Source: Methylococcales bacterium (GTDB taxonomy: Bacteria; Pseudomonadota; Gammaproteobacteria; Methylococcales; UBA1147). From it: 9,637 nt of DNA. The DNA is taken from contig JANXGZ010000047.1 of assembly GCA_024958995.1 (NCBI GenBank), positions 1 through 9,637 on the forward strand, given 5' to 3'. This document shows, in pieces, positions 1-7,062 of this stretch. The position numbers and the translations under genes were made by a program. Numbering within the stretch: the stretch's first letter is position 1; every line of letters starts with the position of its first letter. The notes under the pieces were generated by a model. The model did no database searches. It was not told the DNA's origin and saw nothing but the letters and a program-made list of their open reading frames with translations.

Positions 1-1197
1 TGCACCCCCATACAGAAAATGGCCCTACCAATCGCATTGCAGGGGCGCGACGTGGCCGGCCAGGCGCAAACGGGGACAGGCAAGACGGCGACCTTTCTGG
101 TCCCCATGTTCAAAACACTGCTCAGCACTCCGCCCGGAACGGGCGAAAAACAGCCGCGGGCACTGATTGTGGCCCCAACCCGCGAACTCGCGAGACAGAT
201 CGCGAGTGATGCCAGGCAACTGGGGAAATTCATCGACCTGAAGATCAGCCTTGCCTACGGGGGAACTGGATACCAGCAGCAACTCGATGACATCGGCCAG
301 GGAACCGACATTCTGATCGGCACTCCGGGAAGACTAATCGACTTCTACAAGCAAAAAATCTATCGTCTAGATTGCGTGCAAGTAGTAATACTGGACGAAG
401 CGGACCGGATGTTCGATCTGGGCTTTATTAAGGACATCCGTTATCTACTGAGGCGGATTCCAAAACCGACCAAGCGCCAGGGCATGCTATTCTCGGCCAC
501 CCTGTCATACCGGGTACTGGAACTGGCCTATGAACACATGAACAACCCGGAACTGGTCCGCATCGAACCGGAACAGATCACCGCCAAATCAGTCAACCAG
601 TACGCATTCTACCCGGCGAACGAACAGAAATTTTCCCTGTTGATTGGACTGCTTCGAACCAAGAATCCGAAACGCAGCATCATTTTCGTCAACACCAAGA
701 AAACGGGAGAATCGGTCAGCGCGTACCTGAGCGCGAACGGCTTCGAGCCGGGCGTACTGTCAGGAGATGTCCCGCAGAAAAAACGCCAGTGGCTACTGGA
801 ACAGTTCCAGGGGGCATCCCTGCATATTCTGATCGCAACCGATGTTGCCGCTAGAGGCCTTCATATCCCCGACGTAACCCATGTTTTCAATTTCGATCTT
901 CCACAGGACGTTGAGGACTATGTACACCGTATCGGCAGAACCGCCCGCCTCGGGAATCAGGGGGAAGCGATCAGCCTCGCCTGCGAAAAATACGTTTATT
1001 CGCTGCCTGAAATAGAAAAATTCGTTGGCCAGAAAATTGAGATTATGCCGATGACGGAAAATCTGTTGCCGGAAATCGAACCCCCGGCCACCCGGGGCAA
1101 ACGGTGGCACGGATCCTCAAAAGGGACAACGAGTGCCAAGGGTCGCGAAAGAGTCCGTCGCGTTCGCCAGAAAAGTGCCTCTGCCAAGGGGGCCTGA
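1..1197 (+). CDS. rhlB: ATP-dependent RNA helicase RhlB-like, 5'-truncated
   Basis: DEAD-box RNA helicase that unwinds structured RNA with ATP in the cytoplasm. In E. coli, RhlB works in the RNase E degradosome. The frame is open from base 1, and the first visible residues, CTPIQ, are the Q motif, so the true start lies left of the window with probably 20-30 residues missing. The 398 visible residues hold all core motifs in order: AQTGTGKT (motif I, about 22-29), PTRELA (59-64), TPGR (108-111), DEAD (132-135), SAT (165-167), ATDVAARG (279-286) and HRIGRTAR (309-316). The stretch DEADRMFDLGFIKDIR is characteristic of RhlB rather than RhlE, SrmB or DeaD (recalled family knowledge). The C-terminus is a short basic tail rich in K, R and S, as in RhlB, and probably binds RNA. 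nudE follows 89 bases downstream on the same strand. Assignment to RhlB is strong; degradosome membership here is inference. Confidence 0.93.
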   Translation, partial: CTPIQKMALPIALQGRDVAGQAQTGTGKTATFLVPMFKTLLSTPPGTGEKQPRALIVAPTRELARQIASDARQLGKFIDLKISLAYGGTGYQQQLDDIGQGTDILIGTPGRLIDFYKQKIYRLDCVQVVILDEADRMFDLGFIKDIRYLLRRIPKPTKRQGMLFSATLSYRVLELAYEHMNNPELVRIEPEQITAKSVNQYAFYPANEQKFSLLIGLLRTKNPKRSIIFVNTKKTGESVSAYLSANGFEPGVLSGDVPQKKRQWLLEQFQGASLHILIATDVAARGLHIPDVTHVFNFDLPQDVEDYVHRIGRTARLGNQGEAISLACEKYVYSLPEIEKFVGQKIEIMPMTENLLPEIEPPATRGKRWHGSSKGTTSAKGRERVRRVRQKSASAKGA

Positions 1198-1276
1198 AAC
1201 CGAACCGACCCCAGTCCCGGGCCCCTAGCCAAATGCCGGAATTGTCCCGTGACCTCCGGTTCGACCAATTCCACAT

Positions 1277-1281
1277 GGGAG
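1277..1281 (+). promoter_or_regulatory. Ribosome binding site deciding the nudE start
   Basis: GGGAG lies five bases before the ATG at 1287. The alternative in-frame ATG at 1275 has no purine-rich stretch at a suitable distance, and the one at 1104 lies inside rhlB. This supports 1287 as the start of nudE. Confidence 0.5.
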
Positions 1282-1286
1282 CGCCG

Positions 1287-1844
1287 ATGCCCGAAAAGCC
1301 CATCATTTTAAAACGCACGACCCTTGCGAAAACGCGGCTTTTTTCGATCGAGTCCATGGACCTGCGTTTCAGCAATGGAAAACGCTGTGAATTCGAACGG
1401 TTGACTCGCAGCGCCAAGGGCGGGGGGGCCGTTCTCATCATACCAATGATCTCAGCCGACACGGTCATCCTGATCCGCGAATACGCTGCCGGTGTCGATC
1501 GCTACGAGATCGGGCTGCCAAAAGGAAAAACCGATCCCGGCGAAGACATGTTCGACGCGGCTAACCGGGAATTGAAAGAGGAAGTCGGTTTCGGAGCTCG
1601 AAAGTTAACTTTCCTATCTTCCCTGACTATTGCCCCAGGTTACCTAGAGCACGCCACCGAAATCATTCTGGCGCAGGACCTCTACGAAGAAAAGCTGCCC
1701 GGCGACGAGCCCGAGGAACTCGAACAAATCACCTTGAAGCTAACCAACATCAGCGATCTTGTCGCCACCGGAGAATGCACCGAGGCACGCAGTATTGCGG
1801 CCCTCTACATGACCCGGGAATATCTCGCTGGCTGCCAGTTCTGA
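1287..1844 (+). CDS. nudE: ADP compounds hydrolase NudE (Nudix family)
   Basis: Cytoplasmic Nudix hydrolase. E. coli NudE cleaves ADP-containing compounds such as ADP-ribose, NADH and Ap3A to AMP plus the other moiety, using divalent metal. From the ATG at 1287 the protein is 185 aa, close to the about 186 aa of E. coli NudE. The Nudix box is complete at residues 80-102: G-x5-E-x7-REL-x-EE-x-GF, with catalytic metal ligands in RELKEE. Other NudE-like stretches as I recall them are the SRLF/TRLF-type N-terminus (residues 16-19), LIREYA (62-67), AANRELKEEVGFGA (91-104) and GDEPE (139-143). The reading frame extends upstream to an ATG at 1104, but that part overlaps rhlB and encodes no recognisable sequence. 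It lies 89 bases after rhlB on the same strand and may share its transcript; I see no convincing promoter between them. It converges with batD, with 55 bases between the stops. Confidence 0.93.
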   Translation: MPEKPIILKRTTLAKTRLFSIESMDLRFSNGKRCEFERLTRSAKGGGAVLIIPMISADTVILIREYAAGVDRYEIGLPKGKTDPGEDMFDAANRELKEEVGFGARKLTFLSSLTIAPGYLEHATEIILAQDLYEEKLPGDEPEELEQITLKLTNISDLVATGECTEARSIAALYMTREYLAGCQF

Positions 1845-1870
1845 AGCGAGCCAGATCAATCCCTTGCTGT

Positions 1871-1899
1871 AAAAGCAGCCTCCAACCAAGGCGCCTGCT
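1871..1899 (-). terminator. Possible weak Rho-independent terminator after batD
   Basis: On the minus strand, immediately after the batD TAG stop, AGCAG (1899-1895) pairs with CTGCT (1878-1874). A CC/GG pair above a 3-base bulge may extend the stem. The sequence then runs into four T residues (1874-1871). The stem is short and the T-run minimal, so this is a weak candidate. Position in a convergent gap with nudE fits a terminator. No comparable T-run follows the hairpin on the plus strand. Confidence 0.35.
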
Positions 1900-3639
1900 C
1901 TAATACAGCGGCTCAAGACCCGAAACTGACTTGCTCGCGCCCATTAACCTGGAGCCGCCCCGGCTAGGGAATCCCTTGAAGGCAACCAGAAGGCCAGACC
2001 CATTCCACGCCCCCCTATGCTCGCTGTAAAGCTGGCGACTCAGCTTCCGGATCTCCCCTCCCAACGCCTCATTGCACTGGCCAGCAAGAGCTGAAAGACT
2101 GACTGGCGGCGACGCCCCCCAGCGTATGTGCGCCCACATCAACAGCATATCCTTTGCCTGAACCGGATTGTTGTCCAGACAGGCCTTCCTAACATTTCTG
2201 ACCAATTGACGTTCAGCGGCAGTTTCCCGGGGCTTCCGCTCGGCGTCATCCGGCTCCGGGCGGGAACGTTTCAGGAACAAGTAACCCAACGTAGCAACCC
2301 AGCCCAGAGCTAAGAAGCCGGAGACCCAGGCCCAGTATCCCCCGGCTTCGTGGTTTCTATTCCCCCGTCCAATCAAGCGTTGCTTGGGAACATCTTGAGC
2401 TGGCAGCTTGAATTCATTGGCTTGTCTACCTGCCTCCTCTGCCGCGAGAGCCAATCCCTCGATTTCCACCTCCGGCACTCGGGCCACCTCCAACCGGTCA
2501 GTTCGCGTGTTCCACCACGGCAGTTCGAAGCCCTGTAGCCGGTAGCGGCCCGCAATGGACGGTATCAATGCCGTTTTCTGTTCCCGGGTACTTACGATCC
2601 CCGATAGACCGGCCTGCTCACTAACCACCGACTGATCCGGGTACCGCTTGACCTGACTACTTCCGGCACCCTGAACCCCCGATTTGCCAAAATCCGGCAG
2701 CAGGCTCAGAGGTGCCCCACTGACCGTCATCTTCATGGTTCTGGTAAGCGGCTCTCCGATCGGAACGGAAAGCGGTTGATGCGACCACTGTTGTTCCAGG
2801 AAAACCTGTTCTGCCGGCAACCAGTAATCGCCAGTGAATTCGGGCGGCACCGGGCGAACATTCAGGGCCACCGCCTTCGACCGGATCCGGCGTGCTCGCG
2901 TCGCCCGGCGGTCAAAGAAACCCCGCCCCCCCGACGTCACCACATCCACCTTCATTTCGACCGGTGGAATCACCACCGAACCGCTTTTCTGTGGGAAAAC
3001 AGCAAACTTTCGTTCCGTGACCGCGTAACGGTAGCCGTTCCTCATGACTGAGAAATTCCGATCATCGCCGAGCTTCACGATCACCGCATCCTCCATCACC
3101 GGTTCACTCAGGCTGGCCTGCACAATATCAACCTTGCGCAGGAATTGAATCGTATACAGGATTTGCGCCTGTACGTAGGGATTCCGGGGTTCGGCCTGAA
3201 CTTCGACCACAATATCGTCGTCAGGCCCGGGACCATCGCCTGAAGCAGGAAGTACGTTGATGCGAAACGGTTCACTGCTGTCACTGCCAAAGGCGATTAC
3301 CGGTAGCGTCAGCGCGCCTGCCTTCCGGGCCATCACCTCCAGCTTCCAGCTAACCGATCGAGTATAGCTGCCGTTGATGACCGAGATGTTGCTGCTTTGG
3401 CTCTGGTTCAGGATATCGAAGGCCTCCTCAAGCGGCAAAAAATCCGGTTCACCGTTGGGGGTTGCCAGTGATGAAAAGGTCAGCGTAAAGGATTCGTCAA
3501 GCCGAACCGGATTGCGATCGGTGCTTACGTTGATCGCTGTCGCGGCCGAGCCGGAATCGGCAACCAATAGGGCCAGCAGGAAGAACAGCGCCCGGCAGGC
3601 ACCGGGCAAGTACCCCGTGAAATTAACCCTATTTTTCAT
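1900..3639 (-). CDS. batD: BatD family protein, membrane-anchored
   Basis: Last gene of the Bat operon, 579 aa. Residues 1-33 form a signal peptide: basic start, hydrophobic core near 17-27 and a small-residue SGSAA cleavage region. A long beta-rich extracytoplasmic region follows, with BatD-like features such as the early pattern of beta strands near 35-130, the IQFLRK segment (164-169) and ERKFAVFPQKSG (209-220). A membrane segment at about 435-457 is followed by KRSR, so by the positive-inside rule the last about 120 residues are cytoplasmic and mostly helical. BatD proteins occur with BatA/BatB vWA proteins; their biochemical role is unresolved, and a scaffold for the vWA partners is my inference. 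The start is supported by GGTGA (3650-3646), six bases before the ATG. It begins 38 bases after the batB-batC stop. Its stop is TAG at 1902-1900. Confidence 0.85.
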   Translation of the reverse strand: MKNRVNFTGYLPGACRALFFLLALLVADSGSAATAINVSTDRNPVRLDESFTLTFSSLATPNGEPDFLPLEEAFDILNQSQSSNISVINGSYTRSVSWKLEVMARKAGALTLPVIAFGSDSSEPFRINVLPASGDGPGPDDDIVVEVQAEPRNPYVQAQILYTIQFLRKVDIVQASLSEPVMEDAVIVKLGDDRNFSVMRNGYRYAVTERKFAVFPQKSGSVVIPPVEMKVDVVTSGGRGFFDRRATRARRIRSKAVALNVRPVPPEFTGDYWLPAEQVFLEQQWSHQPLSVPIGEPLTRTMKMTVSGAPLSLLPDFGKSGVQGAGSSQVKRYPDQSVVSEQAGLSGIVSTREQKTALIPSIAGRYRLQGFELPWWNTRTDRLEVARVPEVEIEGLALAAEEAGRQANEFKLPAQDVPKQRLIGRGNRNHEAGGYWAWVSGFLALGWVATLGYLFLKRSRPEPDDAERKPRETAAERQLVRNVRKACLDNNPVQAKDMLLMWAHIRWGASPPVSLSALAGQCNEALGGEIRKLSRQLYSEHRGAWNGSGLLVAFKGFPSRGGSRLMGASKSVSGLEPLY

Positions 3640-3677
3640 GCTATATCACCGTAACTGAGCCACAAATGGAGGACTGT

Positions 3678-5477
3678 TCACCATCCTTCTCCAGCGGATG
3701 CTGGTTGCCGGCTCCTCTTTTTGTACTGGTAGCGGAACTTGCGCCGCAACAAGCCTGCCGGATCGTCCGGGATTCGGCGAAGCCATTGTTCATCGGCTTT
3801 CTGTAATTCCGATTCCGGCGTTTCCTCCATGTTTCCGGCCAGATCTTCGCCACCCGCTTCGGCCAGCCCATCGACCATTGAGTCCGGCTCGTCGGAAGGC
3901 TCCCGCGCTGCGTCACCAGTTTTTTTATCCCGTTCGGCTTGTCGCTGGGTTGAAGACTGATTCTGACTACCATCCTTCATTTCATCTAAGAATGAATCCG
4001 AAGCGGTATCCGGTTGCTGACCATCGGCTGAAGCGGAGTGCTGCTTCTGCTGCGATGCCGGGCTGGTGTCCGGACGCTGGGGGCCCTGCTGTTTCTGTTG
4101 CTGCAGCAGTCTTTTGACCAGTTTTCGGTTGTAGAGGGCGTCCTGGTCGTCCGGATCCAGCTCCAGGGCCCGATCATATTGCTCCAACGCCTCGCCAAAT
4201 CGTCCGGAGCGAGCCAGTGCATTACCCTTGTTGTAGGCATTATCGCCGGAATCAACCTCATCCAGGGTTTCAACCGCCCGCTGGTAGCGCCCGGCCGCAT
4301 ACTCCGATGCGGCTTTCCACTCTGGATCTTCAAACAGGTCTGCGGCTTCCGAATAGCCCCCCTGCTGGTAGGCCTGGTAAGCCCGTTGATCGGGGTTCTG
4401 CCACAAATCGTCCCATTGCCAGGCATGAACCGGATTCGGCAAGGGAAGAAAAAGGACTAGCCATCCGAAAAGATAGCCCCGCCGGAACGCAAAAGCCGCG
4501 ATTGGCAGGATCAGCCAAAAGAGCCACGGCCCCTCTTCCACCCACCGATCGGCCTGCATGGCATGCTGCTGTTCCTGGGGCAGTTCCCTGATAGCATCAA
4601 TGGCTTCCAGAAAGGCTTCGATATCATGGTCTTGTAACGTCATGGTCCGGTAAAGCCCGCCCCCTGCCTGGGCAATGGATTCCAGCAAATCGGTATCCAG
4701 CCTCGGAACCACGACATTCCCGCTCGCATCCTTGACAAAGCCGCCGCCGCTCTCCGGAATCGGGGCCCCCTGTTCCGTACCGACCCCGAGCACAGATACC
4801 CGGTGGCCCTCGCTTTTCACCGTTCGGGCCATGTCGACTGCCCCGTCGGTACCCTCATCCGTAATCAGCAGGATATATCCGCCCGGATTGCCGGCCTGCT
4901 GAAGGAGGTCTGCAGCCCTGCGGACCGCTATCCCTGGCTGGCTGCCCTGGGCCGGCATGATCGAAGTCTCGAGGGCCGATAGCTGGCTGGAAATCGTTGC
5001 ACTGTCATGCGTCAGCGGCGTAACCGTATAGGCCTCGTTACTGTAGACTACCAGCGCCGTCAAACCGTCTCGGCGTTTTGCCAGGATATCGGAAATCTTG
5101 TAACGCGCCCGTTCCAGACGACTTGGTTTCACATCCTGCGCATCCATTGAGCGGGAAAGGTCCACGGCAAGCACCAGCGCCGCTTCGTTCCGATACACTG
5201 GGACCGGCAACTGCTTCCAGGCCGGACCGGCGAGGGCAATGACAGCAAGCCCGCAGGCGACCAGGAACAGTACTCGGGGAAGCCTGGAGTCTCCATCCGC
5301 CCGTTGCTCAACGATGTAGGGTAACAGGCGATCGTCACAGACCCCGCTCCAGTTTCCCTTTCCAAGGTTGCGGCGGAGCCAGAAAAGGTAGACCAACAGC
5401 AGAGCCGGAAAGGCCCACAACCATTCCGGACGAAGAAAATGAAATTCGCTGAAATTCACAATCCCGACACTCGTCAT
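3678..5477 (-). CDS. BatB-BatC fusion: membrane vWA domain plus TPR protein
   Basis: A 599-aa protein joining what are separate BatB and BatC proteins in some other bacteria. Hydrophobic segments lie at about 17-35 and 67-84. A vWA domain spans about 98-295 with an intact MIDAS start DLSRS (D106, S108, S110) and the later acidic TDE (D207). Two more hydrophobic segments lie at about 317-331 and 335-350. TPR-like repeats occupy about 360-446, clearest in NAYNKGNALARSGRFGEAL and the helix after it. A low-complexity tail rich in Q, S, D, E and K (about 455-560) leads to a conserved-looking end, EQWLRRIPDDPAGLLRRKF (563-581). Positive charges after the first hydrophobic segment suggest that both the vWA and TPR parts face the periplasm (inference). 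The ATG overlaps the batA stop by four bases (ATGA, 5477-5474), which implies translational coupling; only a short AAGG sits directly before the start. No frameshift is visible at the fusion joint. Confidence 0.88.
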   Translation of the reverse strand: MTSVGIVNFSEFHFLRPEWLWAFPALLLVYLFWLRRNLGKGNWSGVCDDRLLPYIVEQRADGDSRLPRVLFLVACGLAVIALAGPAWKQLPVPVYRNEAALVLAVDLSRSMDAQDVKPSRLERARYKISDILAKRRDGLTALVVYSNEAYTVTPLTHDSATISSQLSALETSIMPAQGSQPGIAVRRAADLLQQAGNPGGYILLITDEGTDGAVDMARTVKSEGHRVSVLGVGTEQGAPIPESGGGFVKDASGNVVVPRLDTDLLESIAQAGGGLYRTMTLQDHDIEAFLEAIDAIRELPQEQQHAMQADRWVEEGPWLFWLILPIAAFAFRRGYLFGWLVLFLPLPNPVHAWQWDDLWQNPDQRAYQAYQQGGYSEAADLFEDPEWKAASEYAAGRYQRAVETLDEVDSGDNAYNKGNALARSGRFGEALEQYDRALELDPDDQDALYNRKLVKRLLQQQKQQGPQRPDTSPASQQKQHSASADGQQPDTASDSFLDEMKDGSQNQSSTQRQAERDKKTGDAAREPSDEPDSMVDGLAEAGGEDLAGNMEETPESELQKADEQWLRRIPDDPAGLLRRKFRYQYKKRSRQPASAGEGW

Positions 5478-6508
5478 CCTTGTCCGGGCTGGGAAGCGCC
5501 CCGGCTGACCAGGGTAAGAACCGTATTTCCCACCTCCAGCCGGGCCAACGCAAAAAGGATAGTCAGCCCCAGGGCCAATCCCAATGGCCAGTGAAAAAGG
5601 TCTTTCCTGGGCCGGTAGAATTGTTGGCCCTTCTCGACAGGCTCAAGCTGGTCCAGCAGCAAATAGATGTTTTCCAGTTCAGCGATATCCCGGGCCCGGA
5701 AGTAACGCCCGCCAGTACGGTCAGCAATCTCTCTGAGAGTGTCTTCGTCCAACTCTGCAGATGGATTAACCCGCCTTGCCCCGAAAAAATCGCGGATCAC
5801 CATCTCGTCTGCCCCAACCCCGATGGTATAAATCTTGAGGCCTTGCTTTCGCGCCAGTTCCGCTGCCTTTATCGGCGGAACCTGGCCTGCCGTGTTGGCC
5901 CCATCGGTGAGTAGAACCAGGACCCGCTGGTCCGTGGGATTAGCCGCAAGGCGCTTGACCGCCAGCCCGATCGCATCGCCAATCGCCGTTTGTTCCCCGG
6001 CAAGACCGATTGCCGCTTCCTTCAGAAAGGTCAGCACTGTTTTTCGATCGAAGGTAAGCGGAGCCTGCAAGTATGCCTGGCCGCCAAACAAGATCAGGCC
6101 GATTCGATCGCCAAAGCGCCGCTCGATAAACTGGCCTGCGACGGCCTTTGCAGCTGTCAGGCGGTCAACCGGGTTTTCGTCAATGAGGAAATCCTTTTCC
6201 TTCATGCTGCCGGAAAGATCAACAGCCATCAGTAGATCACGACCGCTCACCCCCTGCTGAATTGGTTCGCCGATCCACCGGGGACGAGCACTGGCCGTAA
6301 CCAGTAGGATCCAGACCAACAATAGGAAACCAAGGCGCCAAGGCCTGAAACCATGTCCCCCAGAGCCAACATCGTGGTTTTTCAATTCGTTGAAAAAAGG
6401 CACCCGCAAGGCCGCGCGCTGCTCGATCATTGCTGGACGCAGAAAGAATCGGTAGAGCCACGGCAGTGGCAGAACCAGGAACGAAGCGGGTGATGAAAAT
6501 TCAAACAT
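5474..6508 (-). CDS. batA: BatA: membrane-anchored vWA domain protein
   Basis: A 344-aa vWA protein of the BatA type. The N-terminus MFEF followed by a hydrophobic stretch (8-22) and a second membrane segment (about 58-72) is typical of BatA. The vWA domain covers about 88-285 with an intact MIDAS: DLSGS (D97, S99, S101), the TAIGDAI loop (T174) and LLTDGAN (D202). A third membrane segment is at about 305-323. Basic residues between the first two segments suggest that the vWA domain is periplasmic (inference). MIDAS metal binding usually mediates protein-protein contact, so a role in binding a partner or client is likely. The gene begins 60 bases after the DUF4381 gene, and its stop overlaps the batB-batC start. 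No clear Shine-Dalgarno precedes the ATG; the start is chosen because the N-terminal sequence matches the family. Without the neighbours it could only be called a vWA protein; the context makes BatA firm. Confidence 0.9.
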   Translation of the reverse strand: MFEFSSPASFLVLPLPWLYRFFLRPAMIEQRAALRVPFFNELKNHDVGSGGHGFRPWRLGFLLLVWILLVTASARPRWIGEPIQQGVSGRDLLMAVDLSGSMKEKDFLIDENPVDRLTAAKAVAGQFIERRFGDRIGLILFGGQAYLQAPLTFDRKTVLTFLKEAAIGLAGEQTAIGDAIGLAVKRLAANPTDQRVLVLLTDGANTAGQVPPIKAAELARKQGLKIYTIGVGADEMVIRDFFGARRVNPSAELDEDTLREIADRTGGRYFRARDIAELENIYLLLDQLEPVEKGQQFYRPRKDLFHWPLGLALGLTILFALARLEVGNTVLTLVSRGASQPGQG

Positions 6509-6568
6509 TAGAGAAAAATCGAGATGAAGAGGGCTTTGTCGACCAACAATCGATGAGGGATTCCTGAG

Positions 6569-7045
6569 TTAGTCTCGTGCGCCTCGTCTCGGCAAGGCAC
6601 CGATCCAGCGCTCAAAAAGTGTAAACAGCCGGCCCGGTTTCACGTCAGTATGTTGCCGGTAAGGCGCGTCGAGCAATGCAAGCCCGGGCCCCGTGGAAAA
6701 AGATGAATCCCCCAAGGGCTGGTCGAGAAAACGCAGCCATTCCTTTCCGGTCAGAGCCGCAACCCCGGCACGCGGATAGTAACTCAGGCAGACCCGACGG
6801 ATCAGTGCTGACAACAGACCGATTCGTTCGGAGCCAGAGAGGCCCGGGGCTTCCCTCAACTCGACAAGCTCTCTCATCGCCTGCTTCTTGATCCGCAGAC
6901 CGGTGAAGCGTTTTCGGTACCAGATCACCATTAATGCGCCGGCAATTGACAGCAGCAAAACAATCCACCAACCCGGACCGGGGGGCCACCACCCAATCGG
7001 CGAAGGAAGATGAAAATCACGCAACGGTAAACTAGTAGAGTCCAT
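6569..7045 (-). CDS. DUF4381 domain membrane protein
   Basis: A 158-aa single-pass membrane protein. The N-terminus has PLRDFHLPSPIGWWPPGPGWW (residues 7-27), the DUF4381 signature as I recall it, leading directly into a membrane segment at about 26-43. After it comes YRKRF, so the remaining about 110 residues are probably cytoplasmic. They are helical and include LIRRVCLSYYPR and a TGKEWLRFLD motif. Proteins of this family are found between DUF58 and BatA genes; the function is unknown. The frame is open to an ATG at 7126, which would add 27 residues and overlap the DUF58 gene by 64 bases. I prefer the ATG at 7045, 17 bases after the DUF58 stop, because family similarity begins just after it. 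Neither start has a clear ribosome binding site. Confidence 0.85.
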   Translation of the reverse strand: MDSTSLPLRDFHLPSPIGWWPPGPGWWIVLLLSIAGALMVIWYRKRFTGLRIKKQAMRELVELREAPGLSGSERIGLLSALIRRVCLSYYPRAGVAALTGKEWLRFLDQPLGDSSFSTGPGLALLDAPYRQHTDVKPGRLFTLFERWIGALPRRGARD

Positions 7046-7062
7046 TTTGTTGGCCGGGCCGG

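Noticed and set aside
1201..1263. Inverted repeat CGAACCG / CGGTTCG in the rhlB-nudE gap as a terminator
   Set aside because: The arms are only 7 bases and about 49 bases apart, and no T-run follows, so it does not look like an intrinsic terminator.
1104..1286. N-terminal extension of nudE to the ATG at 1104
   Set aside because: It lies mostly within the rhlB coding sequence, encodes no NudE-like sequence, and the start at 1287 gives the usual family length with GGGAG five bases upstream.
1043..1468. Minus-strand open frame of 141 codons opposite rhlB end and nudE
   Set aside because: It is antisense to two well-supported genes and its translation has no recognisable motif.
3698..4460. Overlapping plus-strand open frames of about 140 codons opposite the batB-batC fusion
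   Set aside because: They are antisense to a strongly supported protein and arise from its GC-rich, low-complexity stretch.
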